Shown here one piece after another: positions 7,984-15,096 of a stretch of 22,381 nt of DNA; position 1 is the first letter of the stretch; each line of letters starts with the position of its first letter. The DNA lies in the IMG/VR virus record IMGVR_UViG_3300025118_000174, positions 1-22,381 of that record; one strand, given 5' to 3'. The position numbers were made by a program, and so were the translations under genes. Below the pieces are notes generated by a model, which was given only the letters and a program-made list of their open reading frames with translations, was not told the DNA's origin and searched no databases. This DNA comes from a virus.

Positions 7984-8448
7984 ATGAAAAAAACATTAAT
8001 ACTTTTATTCTTGCTTATACCAACCATGGTGCAAGCAAAAGTTTCTTTGTGTGAAAAAGGTTGTACACCAATGGATAGCGCCCAAATCAACGCAATCAAA
8101 GGCTTTTTGTACGAAGTAGCCGAATCACAGGAGCCGTCGATCAAAAAACAAATTTCACCAAAGTTTGCAAGATGTCTTGTGTGGCTAGACACAATACACA
8201 AAGACACAAAAAAACACATCGTTACGAAATATAATACTGAAGACGCGTCTTTAGTTAAGGCAAGTGTGCAGTTTATAATCGATGTGGCTATGGGCCGATA
8301 TTCAGAAATGTCACCTGAAGCTACAATAGCGCGTTGGACAGAAAGCGGGGCTAGAGTTATAGCGCAATACAGAGAAACAAAAGCAAAAGATAAAAATGGC
8401 AAACAAAAGATAAAAATACAATGGAAGTTGGAGTTGCCCACAAAATGA
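7984..8448 (+). CDS. Exported protein of unknown function
   Basis: A 154-aa protein with a clear Sec signal peptide: MKKTLILLFLLIPTMVQA followed by KVSL, with predicted cleavage after VQA. The mature part has two close cysteines (LCEKGC) that could form a disulphide, a helical middle (DSAQINAIKGFLYEVAE) and a lysine-rich end. I do not recognise the family. AGGAG lies eight bases before the ATG. Its stop overlaps the start of the serine protease gene (ATGA), so the two are made together and both go to the envelope. It might be a partner, chaperone or inhibitor of that protease, but this is only inference from pairing. Confidence 0.8.
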   Translation: MKKTLILLFLLIPTMVQAKVSLCEKGCTPMDSAQINAIKGFLYEVAESQEPSIKKQISPKFARCLVWLDTIHKDTKKHIVTKYNTEDASLVKASVQFIIDVAMGRYSEMSPEATIARWTESGARVIAQYRETKAKDKNGKQKIKIQWKLELPTK

Positions 8449-9197
8449 AATATCTTTTGCTAATGTTGTGGATACTGCCCTTTATGTCGACGTGTACGTA
8501 CCAACATGTTCACCACCACAATAAAAACACCTATAATTACACAGGAGAGGAGACGGCACATAATTTACCGCGAAGCTCCTTTGCTTTTGTTAAAGTGAAA
8601 GAAGAAAGCAGAATATGTCTTTTTGAGAGGTGCTTCAAAATTGGTAAAACTGCATACTATACAGGATCCGGCTTTGTAATCAAAAACACTAAGAACGGAA
8701 GTTTGGTGATCACGGCGGCGCACGTATGTGCCTCTGGGCCGAATGCGTTCTATACTACGTATGAATTGGTTGATATAGATAGTAAAAAATACAAAGCTGA
8801 ATTATTAGCAACGGATGATTCGAATGACATATGCATGTTATATGCAAAAGATCTCAGAAGGCCGGCCGTCGGAGTTTCAGCGCAAAAGCCACTACAAGGG
8901 GAGCGCATATATAATATTGCGGCGCCCGTTGGAATATTTGATCACCAAATGATGCCAATAATAGATGGCTTTTACAACGGAGAAGCTTCTAATAAGTGGG
9001 GGCTAGATCGCGTTGCGGTGTACACATTGCCGGCGGCGCCTGGGTCTTCTGGTTCAATGGTTTTAAATGACAAATTTGAAATTATAGGAATGGTTCACTC
9101 TTTGCTTGTAAAATTTAAAGTGATTTCTATCGGCCCAACTTACGAATCTCTAACAAGCTTTATTGAACTCAATATTAGCAAGTACTCGCACCTCTGA
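8445..9197 (+). CDS. Trypsin-like serine protease, exported, possibly lipid-anchored
   Basis: A 250-aa chymotrypsin/HtrA-fold protease. The start is the ATG at 8445 that overlaps the previous stop (ATGA), giving MKYLLLMLWILPFMSTC, a signal sequence ending in a cysteine in an imperfect lipobox (MSTC); an earlier in-frame GTG/ATG region would bury the signal. The catalytic triad is complete: His93 in ITAAHVC, Asp128 in SNDICML, Ser202 in APGSSGSMV. There is no PDZ domain after the protease part. A histidine-rich stretch (HVHHHN) follows the anchor. It probably works at the envelope of the infected cell, for example on surface or envelope proteins. It ends four bases from the convergent gene on the other strand, leaving no room for a separate terminator. 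Confidence 0.85.
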   Translation: MKYLLLMLWILPFMSTCTYQHVHHHNKNTYNYTGEETAHNLPRSSFAFVKVKEESRICLFERCFKIGKTAYYTGSGFVIKNTKNGSLVITAAHVCASGPNAFYTTYELVDIDSKKYKAELLATDDSNDICMLYAKDLRRPAVGVSAQKPLQGERIYNIAAPVGIFDHQMMPIIDGFYNGEASNKWGLDRVAVYTLPAAPGSSGSMVLNDKFEIIGMVHSLLVKFKVISIGPTYESLTSFIELNISKYSHL

Positions 9198-9201
9198 CGC
9201 T

Positions 9202-9531
9202 TCATGCCCTCCAAATCAATTTACCAGTTTTTGCGCGCACTTCTTTTAAAGATTGATTGATTGACATTATTGTCATTATAGTGTGTACCGGAAACCTGTC
9301 CTGTATATATTTTTTGGTGCACCCTTTAATCATATTACAGTAAGATCTGACCACGTTGTCTATATCCTCTTTATCGGGTGTGAATGATGGCAGAGTTTGT
9401 ACCGTAGAGAACGCCTCTTGCTCTCCGAGATAAAATATTAATTTTATCCCTTTGCTATTGTGTGGTGTGTTTTCTGCTTTTATTGATATATTGTTTGGAT
9501 CACAAACGTAGCTACGATTAAACTTCATCAT
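9202..9531 (-). CDS. Small protein of unknown function
   Basis: A 109-aa protein (108 if the second of two tandem ATGs is used, which is better spaced from GGAG). Strand-rich N-terminal part (IKLIFYLGEQEAF) and a helical C-terminal part with two cysteines (SYCNMIKGCTKKY). No family recognised. Its start overlaps the end of the GAPDH-like gene by ATGA, so it is made together with it and could be a partner of that enzyme. It is the last gene of this leftward unit and meets the protease gene tail to tail. Confidence 0.65.
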   Translation of the reverse strand: MMKFNRSYVCDPNNISIKAENTPHNSKGIKLIFYLGEQEAFSTVQTLPSFTPDKEDIDNVVRSYCNMIKGCTKKYIQDRFPVHTIMTIMSINQSLKEVRAKTGKLIWRA

Positions 9532-10580
9532 ATCTCCGAAAAAAGAAAATCATCAAACAATTTCATTTTAGAAAGATAGTCTTCTTCACACATTCCATAC
9601 AGCGCAGCTGCAATACTACTAAGAAGCGAGTTTCCATCCTGGGGAGTAAAACAAAATCCACTTACCTTTGTTTTGCCTGGTAGATTATCAACCATAAGAG
9701 TTGGCACAGATACTACCGTTTGATTAAATATTCGTCCGTAATACCCGTGGTCTCTCCCAAAAGAAAACACTTTATTTGTAGTCTCTTTGTGTGTGAGCGA
9801 AACAAATTTATTTTCCCTGAATCTATTGATTAAATTTTCTTTTGATACGTGGCCATAAACAACCATGTTAAAGCGAATGATGTGCATATATTGAGAATTA
9901 ACTTTTAGGGCGCTTGAAAAAATATTGACAAACTTATTCTTTGTACGAAACAAGTCATATGCATCCCTGGCGTGGTGGGTGCCAAACTTTTCAGAATTAT
10001 GGCTACCTACTTTTGGGGATGGTATAAAGCTTCCTTCTTGGCTTATATCGTTAGCTCTTCTGATGCAAACAAAATCTCCATGCTCTATATTGCTAGCGCT
10101 AGGGTCAACCGAGTTTATGATGGAGGCAATATTATGTGTATTACAACTAACAATTTGAATGAAAGCCGGCTTCTTATCAAGAACCTCATCATTGATGCCA
10201 TATGCATATGGTACCCCAAAGCCCTTTTCGCTGCCTTGCGCAATAAAAGTTTTATCTGGATATTTTATGTAATGCTTCTTTTTATGCTCGTTGCCCGCGG
10301 GGGTGCAGTCAATCACAACATGCGCTGCTTTTAAAGCTGTCTGGAAATCATATTTTACATCGTGGCCTAGTTCTTTAAAGGCTGGAATCAAATCTTCATT
10401 TACAGCCAGTCTCGCACCTCTTTTTATTAAACTATTGACTTTTGCCACCTCATCTACTAAAGGGGTTCGCTTGTGAAAAATCACATGTCCAATATTTAAT
10501 TTTTTTCTGAAGTCTGCCAACAGGCCAATTAGAGGTTCTCCAATCGTGCCAGTACCAACAATTAATATATTTTTTTTCAA
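9528..10580 (-). CDS. Type II (archaeal-type) glyceraldehyde-3-phosphate dehydrogenase homologue
   Basis: A 350-aa dehydrogenase that matches the archaeal, type II GAPDH pattern along its length. There is a Rossmann fingerprint VGTGTIGEPL at residues 7-16, then VVIDCTPAGNEHKKKHYI (family DATPxGVGxKNK), FIAQGSEK (family FQGGEK), QIVSCNTHNIAS with the catalytic cysteine (family VVSCNTTGL), VCIRRANDIS (family VRRAADP), GSHNSEK (family SHHGPD) and a YMH where the family has the catalytic histidine region. The reaction would be NAD(P)-dependent oxidation of an aldehyde phosphate. Because several positions differ (SHN for SHH, one His of MHMH missing), the substrate may have changed. It starts with TTG, overlapping the previous stop as TTGA with AAAGGC ahead. 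A GAPDH in a phage context is unusual. Confidence 0.75.
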   Translation of the reverse strand: MKKNILIVGTGTIGEPLIGLLADFRKKLNIGHVIFHKRTPLVDEVAKVNSLIKRGARLAVNEDLIPAFKELGHDVKYDFQTALKAAHVVIDCTPAGNEHKKKHYIKYPDKTFIAQGSEKGFGVPYAYGINDEVLDKKPAFIQIVSCNTHNIASIINSVDPSASNIEHGDFVCIRRANDISQEGSFIPSPKVGSHNSEKFGTHHARDAYDLFRTKNKFVNIFSSALKVNSQYMHIIRFNMVVYGHVSKENLINRFRENKFVSLTHKETTNKVFSFGRDHGYYGRIFNQTVVSVPTLMVDNLPGKTKVSGFCFTPQDGNSLLSSIAAALYGMCEEDYLSKMKLFDDFLFSEI

Positions 10581-10783
10581 CGTATTGCCTTTACATCTTT
10601 AGGTAAGATAAACTTTAATTTTTTATTTTTGTTTTTATCATCAACAAGGGTTAAAAATTGCTTAATGGTCCAGTCTAAATATTCAATGTCTTCAACAAGA
10701 AAAATACGATTTTTGTATTTTACCTTACTTCCGATAAAAATCTTACGATTTGTTTCGTCCAGCGCGTATCTTCCTGATTTCAT
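10577..10783 (-). CDS. Small basic protein, possible SH3/KOW-like fold
   Basis: A 68-aa protein with short strands (KIFIGSKVKYKNRIFLVEDI) that suggest a small beta-barrel of the SH3/KOW kind, ending KFILPKDVKAIR. No named family. It starts inside the 3' end of the previous gene (41-base overlap) with AAAGG about ten bases ahead, and its stop overlaps the TTG of the GAPDH-like gene. The overlaps indicate translational coupling through the whole unit. Confidence 0.6.
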   Translation of the reverse strand: MKSGRYALDETNRKIFIGSKVKYKNRIFLVEDIEYLDWTIKQFLTLVDDKNKNKKLKFILPKDVKAIR

Positions 10784-11030
10784 TTTTTAGCTGCCTTTTA
10801 TTATTTTTACCCTTTTTAAGTTGCTTTCGTTCTTTTTTAACTTCTTTTTTAATGTGTGGGGGATCCCAGCATTTAACTCTAAAAACATTCTTTTTTCTTG
10901 CTGGGGCCCCCATTTTAATTTTAACTAATGTGTGCTTTTCTACTAATTGATCGCGAAGTTTGCTTGCTTCCTCATAAGTTGAAAAAGTCCCAACAGTTTT
11001 CCATTCTTTCGTTTTTAAAGTTTCTTCCAC
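10743..11030 (-). CDS. Small lysine-rich protein of unknown function
   Basis: A 95-aa very basic protein that starts with GTG one base into the stop of the 26-aa peptide gene (TAGTG). The first half has a plausible alpha/beta fold (EWKTVGTFSTYEEASKLRDQ, then VKIKMGAPARKKNVFRVKCW), and the second half is a Lys/Arg-rich helix (KKERKQLKKGKNNKRQLKN) likely to bind nucleic acid. The first half resembles small SPOR- or DUF-like repeats (a strand, then a YEEAxKLRDxL helix, then a strand), but I am not sure. Confidence 0.6.
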   Translation of the reverse strand: MEETLKTKEWKTVGTFSTYEEASKLRDQLVEKHTLVKIKMGAPARKKNVFRVKCWDPPHIKKEVKKERKQLKKGKNNKRQLKNEIRKIRAGRNKS

Positions 11031-11110
11031 TATACTACGCCTTTCTTAGCCAAAACAATACCAACTGCAACTCCTGTTGCAATAACCAATATATACTCTA
11101 GTAAACCCAT
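11030..11110 (-). CDS. 26-aa single-span membrane peptide behind the tmRNA
   Basis: A short gene lying between the tmRNA 3' end and the lysine-rich gene. It has an excellent ribosome-binding site (AAAAGGAG, seven bases before ATG) and encodes MGLLEYILVIATGVAVGIVL followed by AKKGVV: one hydrophobic span with a lysine pair after it. The stop overlaps the GTG of the next gene by one base. Good ribosome-binding site, tight coupling and hydrophobic pattern argue that it is real. Function unknown; a small holin-like or regulatory membrane peptide is possible but unsupported. Confidence 0.6.
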   Translation of the reverse strand: MGLLEYILVIATGVAVGIVLAKKGVV

Positions 11111-11130
11111 GATTTCTCCTTTTATGTCTT

Positions 11131-11502
11131 TGGTGGAGACGTCGGGAGTCGAACCCGAGTCCGAAAAGAATCAAAAATAACGCGATATACAAGAAATTGG
11201 CACATTCACCGCCGAAGTACCAGCCACCTGAAAGAATCAGGGAATCCATTTACCAACTTAAGGTGTTGGCTACCGAAATATACATAGTCATCGAAATGAC
11301 TAAATTCCTATCAATTTTTCTTAAAATTGAAAATGGCTAATGTCTCTTTAGAAAGTCATTAGCAACTTCCGATTATGCAGCTAAGGCGTAATCAAATTCA
11401 ACGTTGTCGTTGGCATTTATAAAGTTTGAGTATTTTTACTGTGCTACTCACACAGTCTTGCGTGCTATTCTATTCGCTTTTCGTCGAAACCGTTTCGTCC
11501 CC
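11131..11502 (-). ncRNA. ssrA: Transfer-messenger RNA (tmRNA)
   Basis: A complete one-piece tmRNA of 372 nt. The 5' end GGGGACG (11502-11496) pairs over seven bases with CGTCTCC near the 3' end, followed by A and an encoded CCA at 11133-11131. The T arm CGGGTTCGACTCCCG is intact, and the 5' part has the tRNA-like GGTTTCGACG. The resume codon is GCC at 11414, and the tag reads ANDNVEFDYALAA, ending at TAA 11375-11373; the YALAA end is the usual ClpXP degradation signal. Inverted repeats after the tag fit the pseudoknot region. tmRNA with SmpB frees ribosomes stalled on broken messages and tags the product for proteolysis. No smpB is visible here, so host SmpB would be needed. No terminator separates it from the genes downstream. 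Confidence 0.95.
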
Positions 11503-11521
11503 ATATCAAAGATCTGCAATA

Positions 11522-11550
11522 AGTATATATAATGATATAATAGATGTCAA
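11522..11550 (-). promoter_or_regulatory. tmRNA promoter (TTGACA-N17-TATACT)
   Basis: On the minus strand the -35 box TTGACA is at 11550-11545 and the -10 box TATACT at 11527-11522, 17 bases apart. The mature tmRNA begins 19 bases after the -10 box, so a primary transcript would carry a leader of about a dozen bases, as expected for 5' trimming by RNase P. With no visible terminator after the tmRNA, this promoter may also serve the genes down to 9202. Confidence 0.75.
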
Positions 11551-11556
11551 GTTTTT

Positions 11557-11916
11557 TTAATCTTTTTCTTCAAAAAAGCTTTCAGTCTTGTACTTTTTCA
11601 TTAGTTTTCTGAAGTCTTGGGGAATGAGACCTAGAAACCTCGCAGCTTCTCTTTTTGATCTGGTAGAAGATAAAGCCATCTTAAGCACCGCATCTTGTAC
11701 TATCTCTCTCATAGAGTGCCATATGGGAATTCCGAAAGCTTTACCACCGAATGGCCTTGTAGCTAATTCTAATTTAAGGGCAATAACGTCCTCTAAAGAG
11801 AGGCCATTAAGCATTAGCTCAAATTCTTCGCTAGACTTGCTTTCTTTTCGTAATTTTTTGGATATGCTGTAATAAGCATTTTTTCCAAAGAGTCTTCTTT
11901 TTTTATTCCATGCCAT
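11557..11916 (-). CDS. Fis-like helix-turn-helix DNA-binding protein
   Basis: A 119-aa protein. The C-terminal 40 residues (DAVLKMALSSTRSKREAARF, then LGLIPQDFRKLMKKY) fit the Fis-type HTH_8 pattern: helix, turn, AARxLG, recognition helix. Upstream is a conserved-looking block (GLSLEDVIALKLELATRPFG, then GIPIWHSMREIV) that I associate with a protein found in many marine phages, and the N-terminus is basic (MAWNKKRRLFGKN). It probably binds DNA and may regulate phage genes. It is the last gene before the tmRNA promoter; its stop is seven bases from the -35 box. The ribosome-binding site is weak. Confidence 0.7.
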   Translation of the reverse strand: MAWNKKRRLFGKNAYYSISKKLRKESKSSEEFELMLNGLSLEDVIALKLELATRPFGGKAFGIPIWHSMREIVQDAVLKMALSSTRSKREAARFLGLIPQDFRKLMKKYKTESFFEEKD

Positions 11917-11956
11917 CTTAATTTAAATTCTGAAATATGATAGAATATTTAAGTAA

Positions 11957-12193
11957 TTAGTTATTACAATTCATCTCTTTACGTTTTCGGAGAGCCTTTC
12001 CGTATTTTCTTTTTGCATAAATATTACTTTCAGCATGTTTCTGAAGTGCAATCAGCGCGTCTTTGCCACCTTCGCAATCAGATATAGCTATTTTATAAAA
12101 TCTTTTAACCATATCAGGCTGCAATTCATTAAGTAATATCTTTTCTAGCTCTTCTTTAATGATCTGTTTTAAATTTGATTTAGTTAGTTTCAT
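11957..12193 (-). CDS. Small protein with phage core/scaffold-type leader
   Basis: A 78-aa protein starting MKLTKSNLKQIIKEELEKIL. AAGGAA lies about nine bases before the ATG at 12193, which decides this start over longer in-frame openings that would run into the previous gene. The amphipathic, Lys/Glu-rich leader is of the kind found on many virion proteins of marine T4-like phages, where it may act as a capsid-targeting sequence. The rest is helical and basic (KYGKALRKRKEM). It may be a small internal head protein. No enzymatic motif. Confidence 0.6.
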   Translation of the reverse strand: MKLTKSNLKQIIKEELEKILLNELQPDMVKRFYKIAISDCEGGKDALIALQKHAESNIYAKRKYGKALRKRKEMNCNN

Positions 12194-12203
12194 AATATAT
12201 TCC

Positions 12204-12977
12204 TTAAATTTCGAACTCTTCTTCGCCACCTTCTTCTGGCGGATAGTCTGGGCTTTCAGGAATTTCACCTTCGGTTGACATTTCATCTTCAAATTTGTCA
12301 AAATAAAGTTTTAAATTTGTCAGGCCCCAATCATAAAATGCTTCCGCGTCTTTTGGATCGATCAAATCTTCATACGCAGTTTGAATTTGGTTTTGTACAT
12401 CATTCCAGGCCTTTTCAGCAAATGAAGCGCCCTGTTGAACAGAAGGATCGCTTGAGTCCATTCTAATGAACCCTTCTTTTTCTGCTTCTTCTTCTTTTTC
12501 TTTCTCTTCATCTTCTGGTCTAGCTGGAATGAATTTAGATCCATCCGGTTCGCTAGTTATTTCTTTATCATCTGGTTCTAGCTCATCGTCTACTGAAACT
12601 TTTATATCTTGCTCAGATAAAGTTTCCGTGTCACCCGGTGCAAACCGATTTGCATCGATAGGAGCTAGCGCGTTTTTAAAATTAATTAAAAAATGATATC
12701 TAAAAGACTTTCGCTGAAGATCGTTCGAGGACAGGTCTTTATAGTAGCTTTCAATTTGTTTGATGATCTTTTTTAAGAGGGTGTCAAGTACGTTAATACC
12801 GCTATTTTTGTGCACAACCTTGTTTGCAACGTCTGTTTTCCCTTCAACTTCTTTTATCAAGTGCCGAACAATTTTACGAATTCTTTCTATTTCGTGTGTT
12901 TGTTGTTCTTTTCTCTCAACTACAACTTGTATTCCTTTTCTAATTAATGATCTTAGTTTTCTTTCTTCTCGATTCAT
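12204..12977 (-). CDS. Putative head core/scaffold protein, acidic C-terminus
   Basis: A 257-aa, largely helical protein. The N-terminal 60 residues (NREERKLRSLIRKGIQVVVE, then RIRKIVRHLIKEVE) form a charged coiled-coil-like leader similar to those of marine-phage structural proteins. The middle is helical (VLDTLLKKIIKQIESYYKDL). From about residue 135 the chain is strongly acidic (DDELEPDDKEITSEPDG; EDEEKEKEEEAEKEG) and it ends EEGGEEEFEI. Such composition suits a prohead core or scaffolding protein, but no family-defining motif is present. AGGAGT precedes the ATG, which overlaps the stop of the 702-aa gene (ATGA). Confidence 0.6.
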   Translation of the reverse strand: MNREERKLRSLIRKGIQVVVERKEQQTHEIERIRKIVRHLIKEVEGKTDVANKVVHKNSGINVLDTLLKKIIKQIESYYKDLSSNDLQRKSFRYHFLINFKNALAPIDANRFAPGDTETLSEQDIKVSVDDELEPDDKEITSEPDGSKFIPARPEDEEKEKEEEAEKEGFIRMDSSDPSVQQGASFAEKAWNDVQNQIQTAYEDLIDPKDAEAFYDWGLTNLKLYFDKFEDEMSTEGEIPESPDYPPEEGGEEEFEI

Positions 12978-15082
12978 GGAATGACTCCTAATATGCTAAA
13001 TAAATAGTCTTCAACTTCCCTAATTAACGTTTCTTCGTCTTGCCGTATTTTCTTTTTCTTTTTACGCCCTGGAGATCCCTCTACGTCACCTGCGACTCCG
13101 GCGCCGGTACCTCCGGCGCCCGAAATCTCTTCCAACTCGTCATCCTCGTCTTCGTAATCCCTCTTTCCAGATCCCGGCTCAGTAATTTGCTCCAGTCGTC
13201 CGGACGCTGCCCCAAACATATCGCTAACTGAAGCTTCTTCAAGTACTTCTTCTATTAGCCGCAGAAAGATGCCCAGCGGCTGCTGGGACTCCTTGAGCTG
13301 ACCGCCTAAAGCATCCATAATTTGTCTATAGGATTCATGACTATTTTCAGGTATATAGCTTTTAATTAGTTCTTCATCGCCGCTCTCGATTGCTTTCCGA
13401 AAGTTTGTAGCACTCAACGGACTGCCTTCGCTATCATTATAGTTTGGGGCCGGCTCAATAAAAACTTTTACATTGTTGGGGTTGTATTTGGGATTATCAA
13501 GCATGAATTTCCAACGCTTACCATCCTTTTCTCCAGCCCCCAAATAAATGACCTCTTCGTTTGGATCAGCTTCTTTTATATAATCTATAGCATGGCCTAT
13601 AGGGCCGCCTTTCACTTCTACAATATCTAATATTTCATTCGGAAAAGCAATATTTTCATTATTCAAATAAATTTGCCAAATTCTTAAAGAGTCCTCAAAA
13701 GTTATTGGATTTCCTTTAATTGAGCGGGGTGTATCTCCGCCACTGCCCATAAAAACAATTACTTTGCCGTTTGGGGCGACTTCATCTAAATAATGCGCCA
13801 CTAGGGCCAAATGCCCTCTGTGCGGCGGCTTAAACCCTCCAGGGATCAACGCAACTCTTCTCTTTCCTTCTGGCTCGTCTGGATCAATAGTGTCTATGTT
13901 ATATTCTTCTTCTACATCCTTTATGCCTTTTAGCTCTTCGACTTCTTTTATCATCCCCTCTCGAAACGCTGTTTGCTGACCGCCGACAATAAATTCTCCG
14001 GTGACTTTTACTGGGAATTCCTCCATCCCTCTAAGCACTACCCCTTCATGATCCGTTACGGAGCCCATAGAGCTATCTAGGGCGGCCTTAACGTCATTTC
14101 CTAGCATTCGCGTCGCGTGATTGAAAATGGCGCCAGCAATTGCCTTCTTTACGTCTTCTGGAGACTTAAGGTATTCCAAAAGTGGAATTCCGTTTGTTAC
14201 TGCCATGTAAACGTCTTTACTAATGGCCCACACCGTTGTTCCATCAGCTTTTGCAACTTTTTCATTTTTAGGGTTTTCTACTTCCTCAAGCCACTCACTT
14301 AAAGAGTTTGTGGTTTGTTCTTCCGCCGTCATTTGGATTGTGAAAGGGGATCCGAGAGTGTCAGCATAATCAATTTCTGATACAAGCTGTGTTGGTATGT
14401 CGCCATATATTTCAAAGCCGCGCTGGGATGAAATTGGTTTAACTTTTTTGATGATAGATTCTAGGGCGCCCCTATTATAAGGAATTTCGACGGCTGTGTC
14501 TTTAACGAGTTTACCAGTTTTGGGGTTTGTTGGTCTTTCTAGGCCCTTACGGTCCATGGATTTTCCAGACGCTACCCAAGACTTAGGAGCTTTCTTTTCG
14601 TAGAATTGATTAATACCATGAATAGCTAAAAAGTTTTTATCATATTGTTGGACGTTTGTTTTTCCTTCAACATATTCAGTGTTAAAAAATTTCTGGGGAT
14701 TATCCCACATTCCCAAATCTTTAAGCTCGTACTGGATACTTGGTAAAGCTTCGTTAAATATTTCTAAAAGAGTTTTGATCGCGTGGGGCATTCCGTGCCC
14801 TTCCGGCCATTTTTTGTAGGCGGCTGCAGCATCCATTCCGATAACGGATTCAGTGTGCGTTGTGCCACGATCCATACGGAATTCTTTTTTGCCATCTTCT
14901 GTGGTGATTAGTTTGAAGCTGACATTGATGCCATCGATCTTAAGACTACCAGGATTTAATTCGAGAAATTCTTTGATATCATGAAAGTATTGTAGTAAAT
15001 CTTGACCAGTTCTGACGCGCTGCCATAAACTAGGATGGTCTGCGTCGCCAAACGGGTGTGCCATATGTCCAGGTGTGCCCAT
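12974..15082 (-). CDS. Ligase-like (KxDG) plus HxGH nucleotidyltransferase fusion
   Basis: A 702-aa two-domain protein. Residues 1 to about 380 show the covalent nucleotidyltransferase motifs of DNA/RNA ligases in order: motif I KIDGIN (Lys48), RMDRG (69-73), a motif III candidate FFNTEYVEG (132-140), motif IV DHEGVVLRG near 346, and a motif V candidate VKVTG just after. Residues about 405-600 form a cytidylyl/NMN-adenylyltransferase-like domain: GGFKPPHRGH near 412 and LSATNFRKAI near 556 match the HxGH and SxTxxR signatures. The C-terminal 100 residues are a low-complexity linker (SGAGGTGAGVAGDVEGSPG, KKKKKI) and a helix (EETLIREVEDYLFSIL). The first domain would form enzyme-AMP; the second would transfer a nucleotide to a phosphorylated substrate such as NMN. 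GGGAG precedes the ATG. Similar fusions occur in marine phages, but I know of no assigned function. Confidence 0.75.
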   Translation of the reverse strand: MGTPGHMAHPFGDADHPSLWQRVRTGQDLLQYFHDIKEFLELNPGSLKIDGINVSFKLITTEDGKKEFRMDRGTTHTESVIGMDAAAAYKKWPEGHGMPHAIKTLLEIFNEALPSIQYELKDLGMWDNPQKFFNTEYVEGKTNVQQYDKNFLAIHGINQFYEKKAPKSWVASGKSMDRKGLERPTNPKTGKLVKDTAVEIPYNRGALESIIKKVKPISSQRGFEIYGDIPTQLVSEIDYADTLGSPFTIQMTAEEQTTNSLSEWLEEVENPKNEKVAKADGTTVWAISKDVYMAVTNGIPLLEYLKSPEDVKKAIAGAIFNHATRMLGNDVKAALDSSMGSVTDHEGVVLRGMEEFPVKVTGEFIVGGQQTAFREGMIKEVEELKGIKDVEEEYNIDTIDPDEPEGKRRVALIPGGFKPPHRGHLALVAHYLDEVAPNGKVIVFMGSGGDTPRSIKGNPITFEDSLRIWQIYLNNENIAFPNEILDIVEVKGGPIGHAIDYIKEADPNEEVIYLGAGEKDGKRWKFMLDNPKYNPNNVKVFIEPAPNYNDSEGSPLSATNFRKAIESGDEELIKSYIPENSHESYRQIMDALGGQLKESQQPLGIFLRLIEEVLEEASVSDMFGAASGRLEQITEPGSGKRDYEDEDDELEEISGAGGTGAGVAGDVEGSPGRKKKKKIRQDEETLIREVEDYLFSILGVIP

Positions 15083-15096
15083 AAAATTCTCCCTCT

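Noticed and set aside
7956-8441. Minus-strand open frame of 161 codons with hydrophobic start
   Set aside because: It is the exact antisense of the exported-protein gene, which has AGGAG, a clean signal peptide and an ATGA link to the protease.
11046-11249. Minus-strand open frame of 67 codons at the tmRNA 3' end
   Set aside because: It lies within the tmRNA and its 3' flank; the RNA explains the sequence, and the short 26-aa gene in another frame has the real ribosome-binding site.
11131-11502. tmRNA 3' end as a prophage attachment site
   Set aside because: Integration elements often use ssrA, but the gene is complete with its own promoter, and no integrase or flanking direct repeat is visible in the window.
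11557-11600. Rho-independent terminator between the HTH gene and the tmRNA promoter
   Set aside because: There is a run of T/A bases but no GC-rich stem; only weak AT-rich pairing is possible.
11925-11950. AT-rich inverted repeat (AAATAT ... ATATTT) before the HTH gene
   Set aside because: Six AT pairs are too weak to call a terminator or operator without support from relatives.
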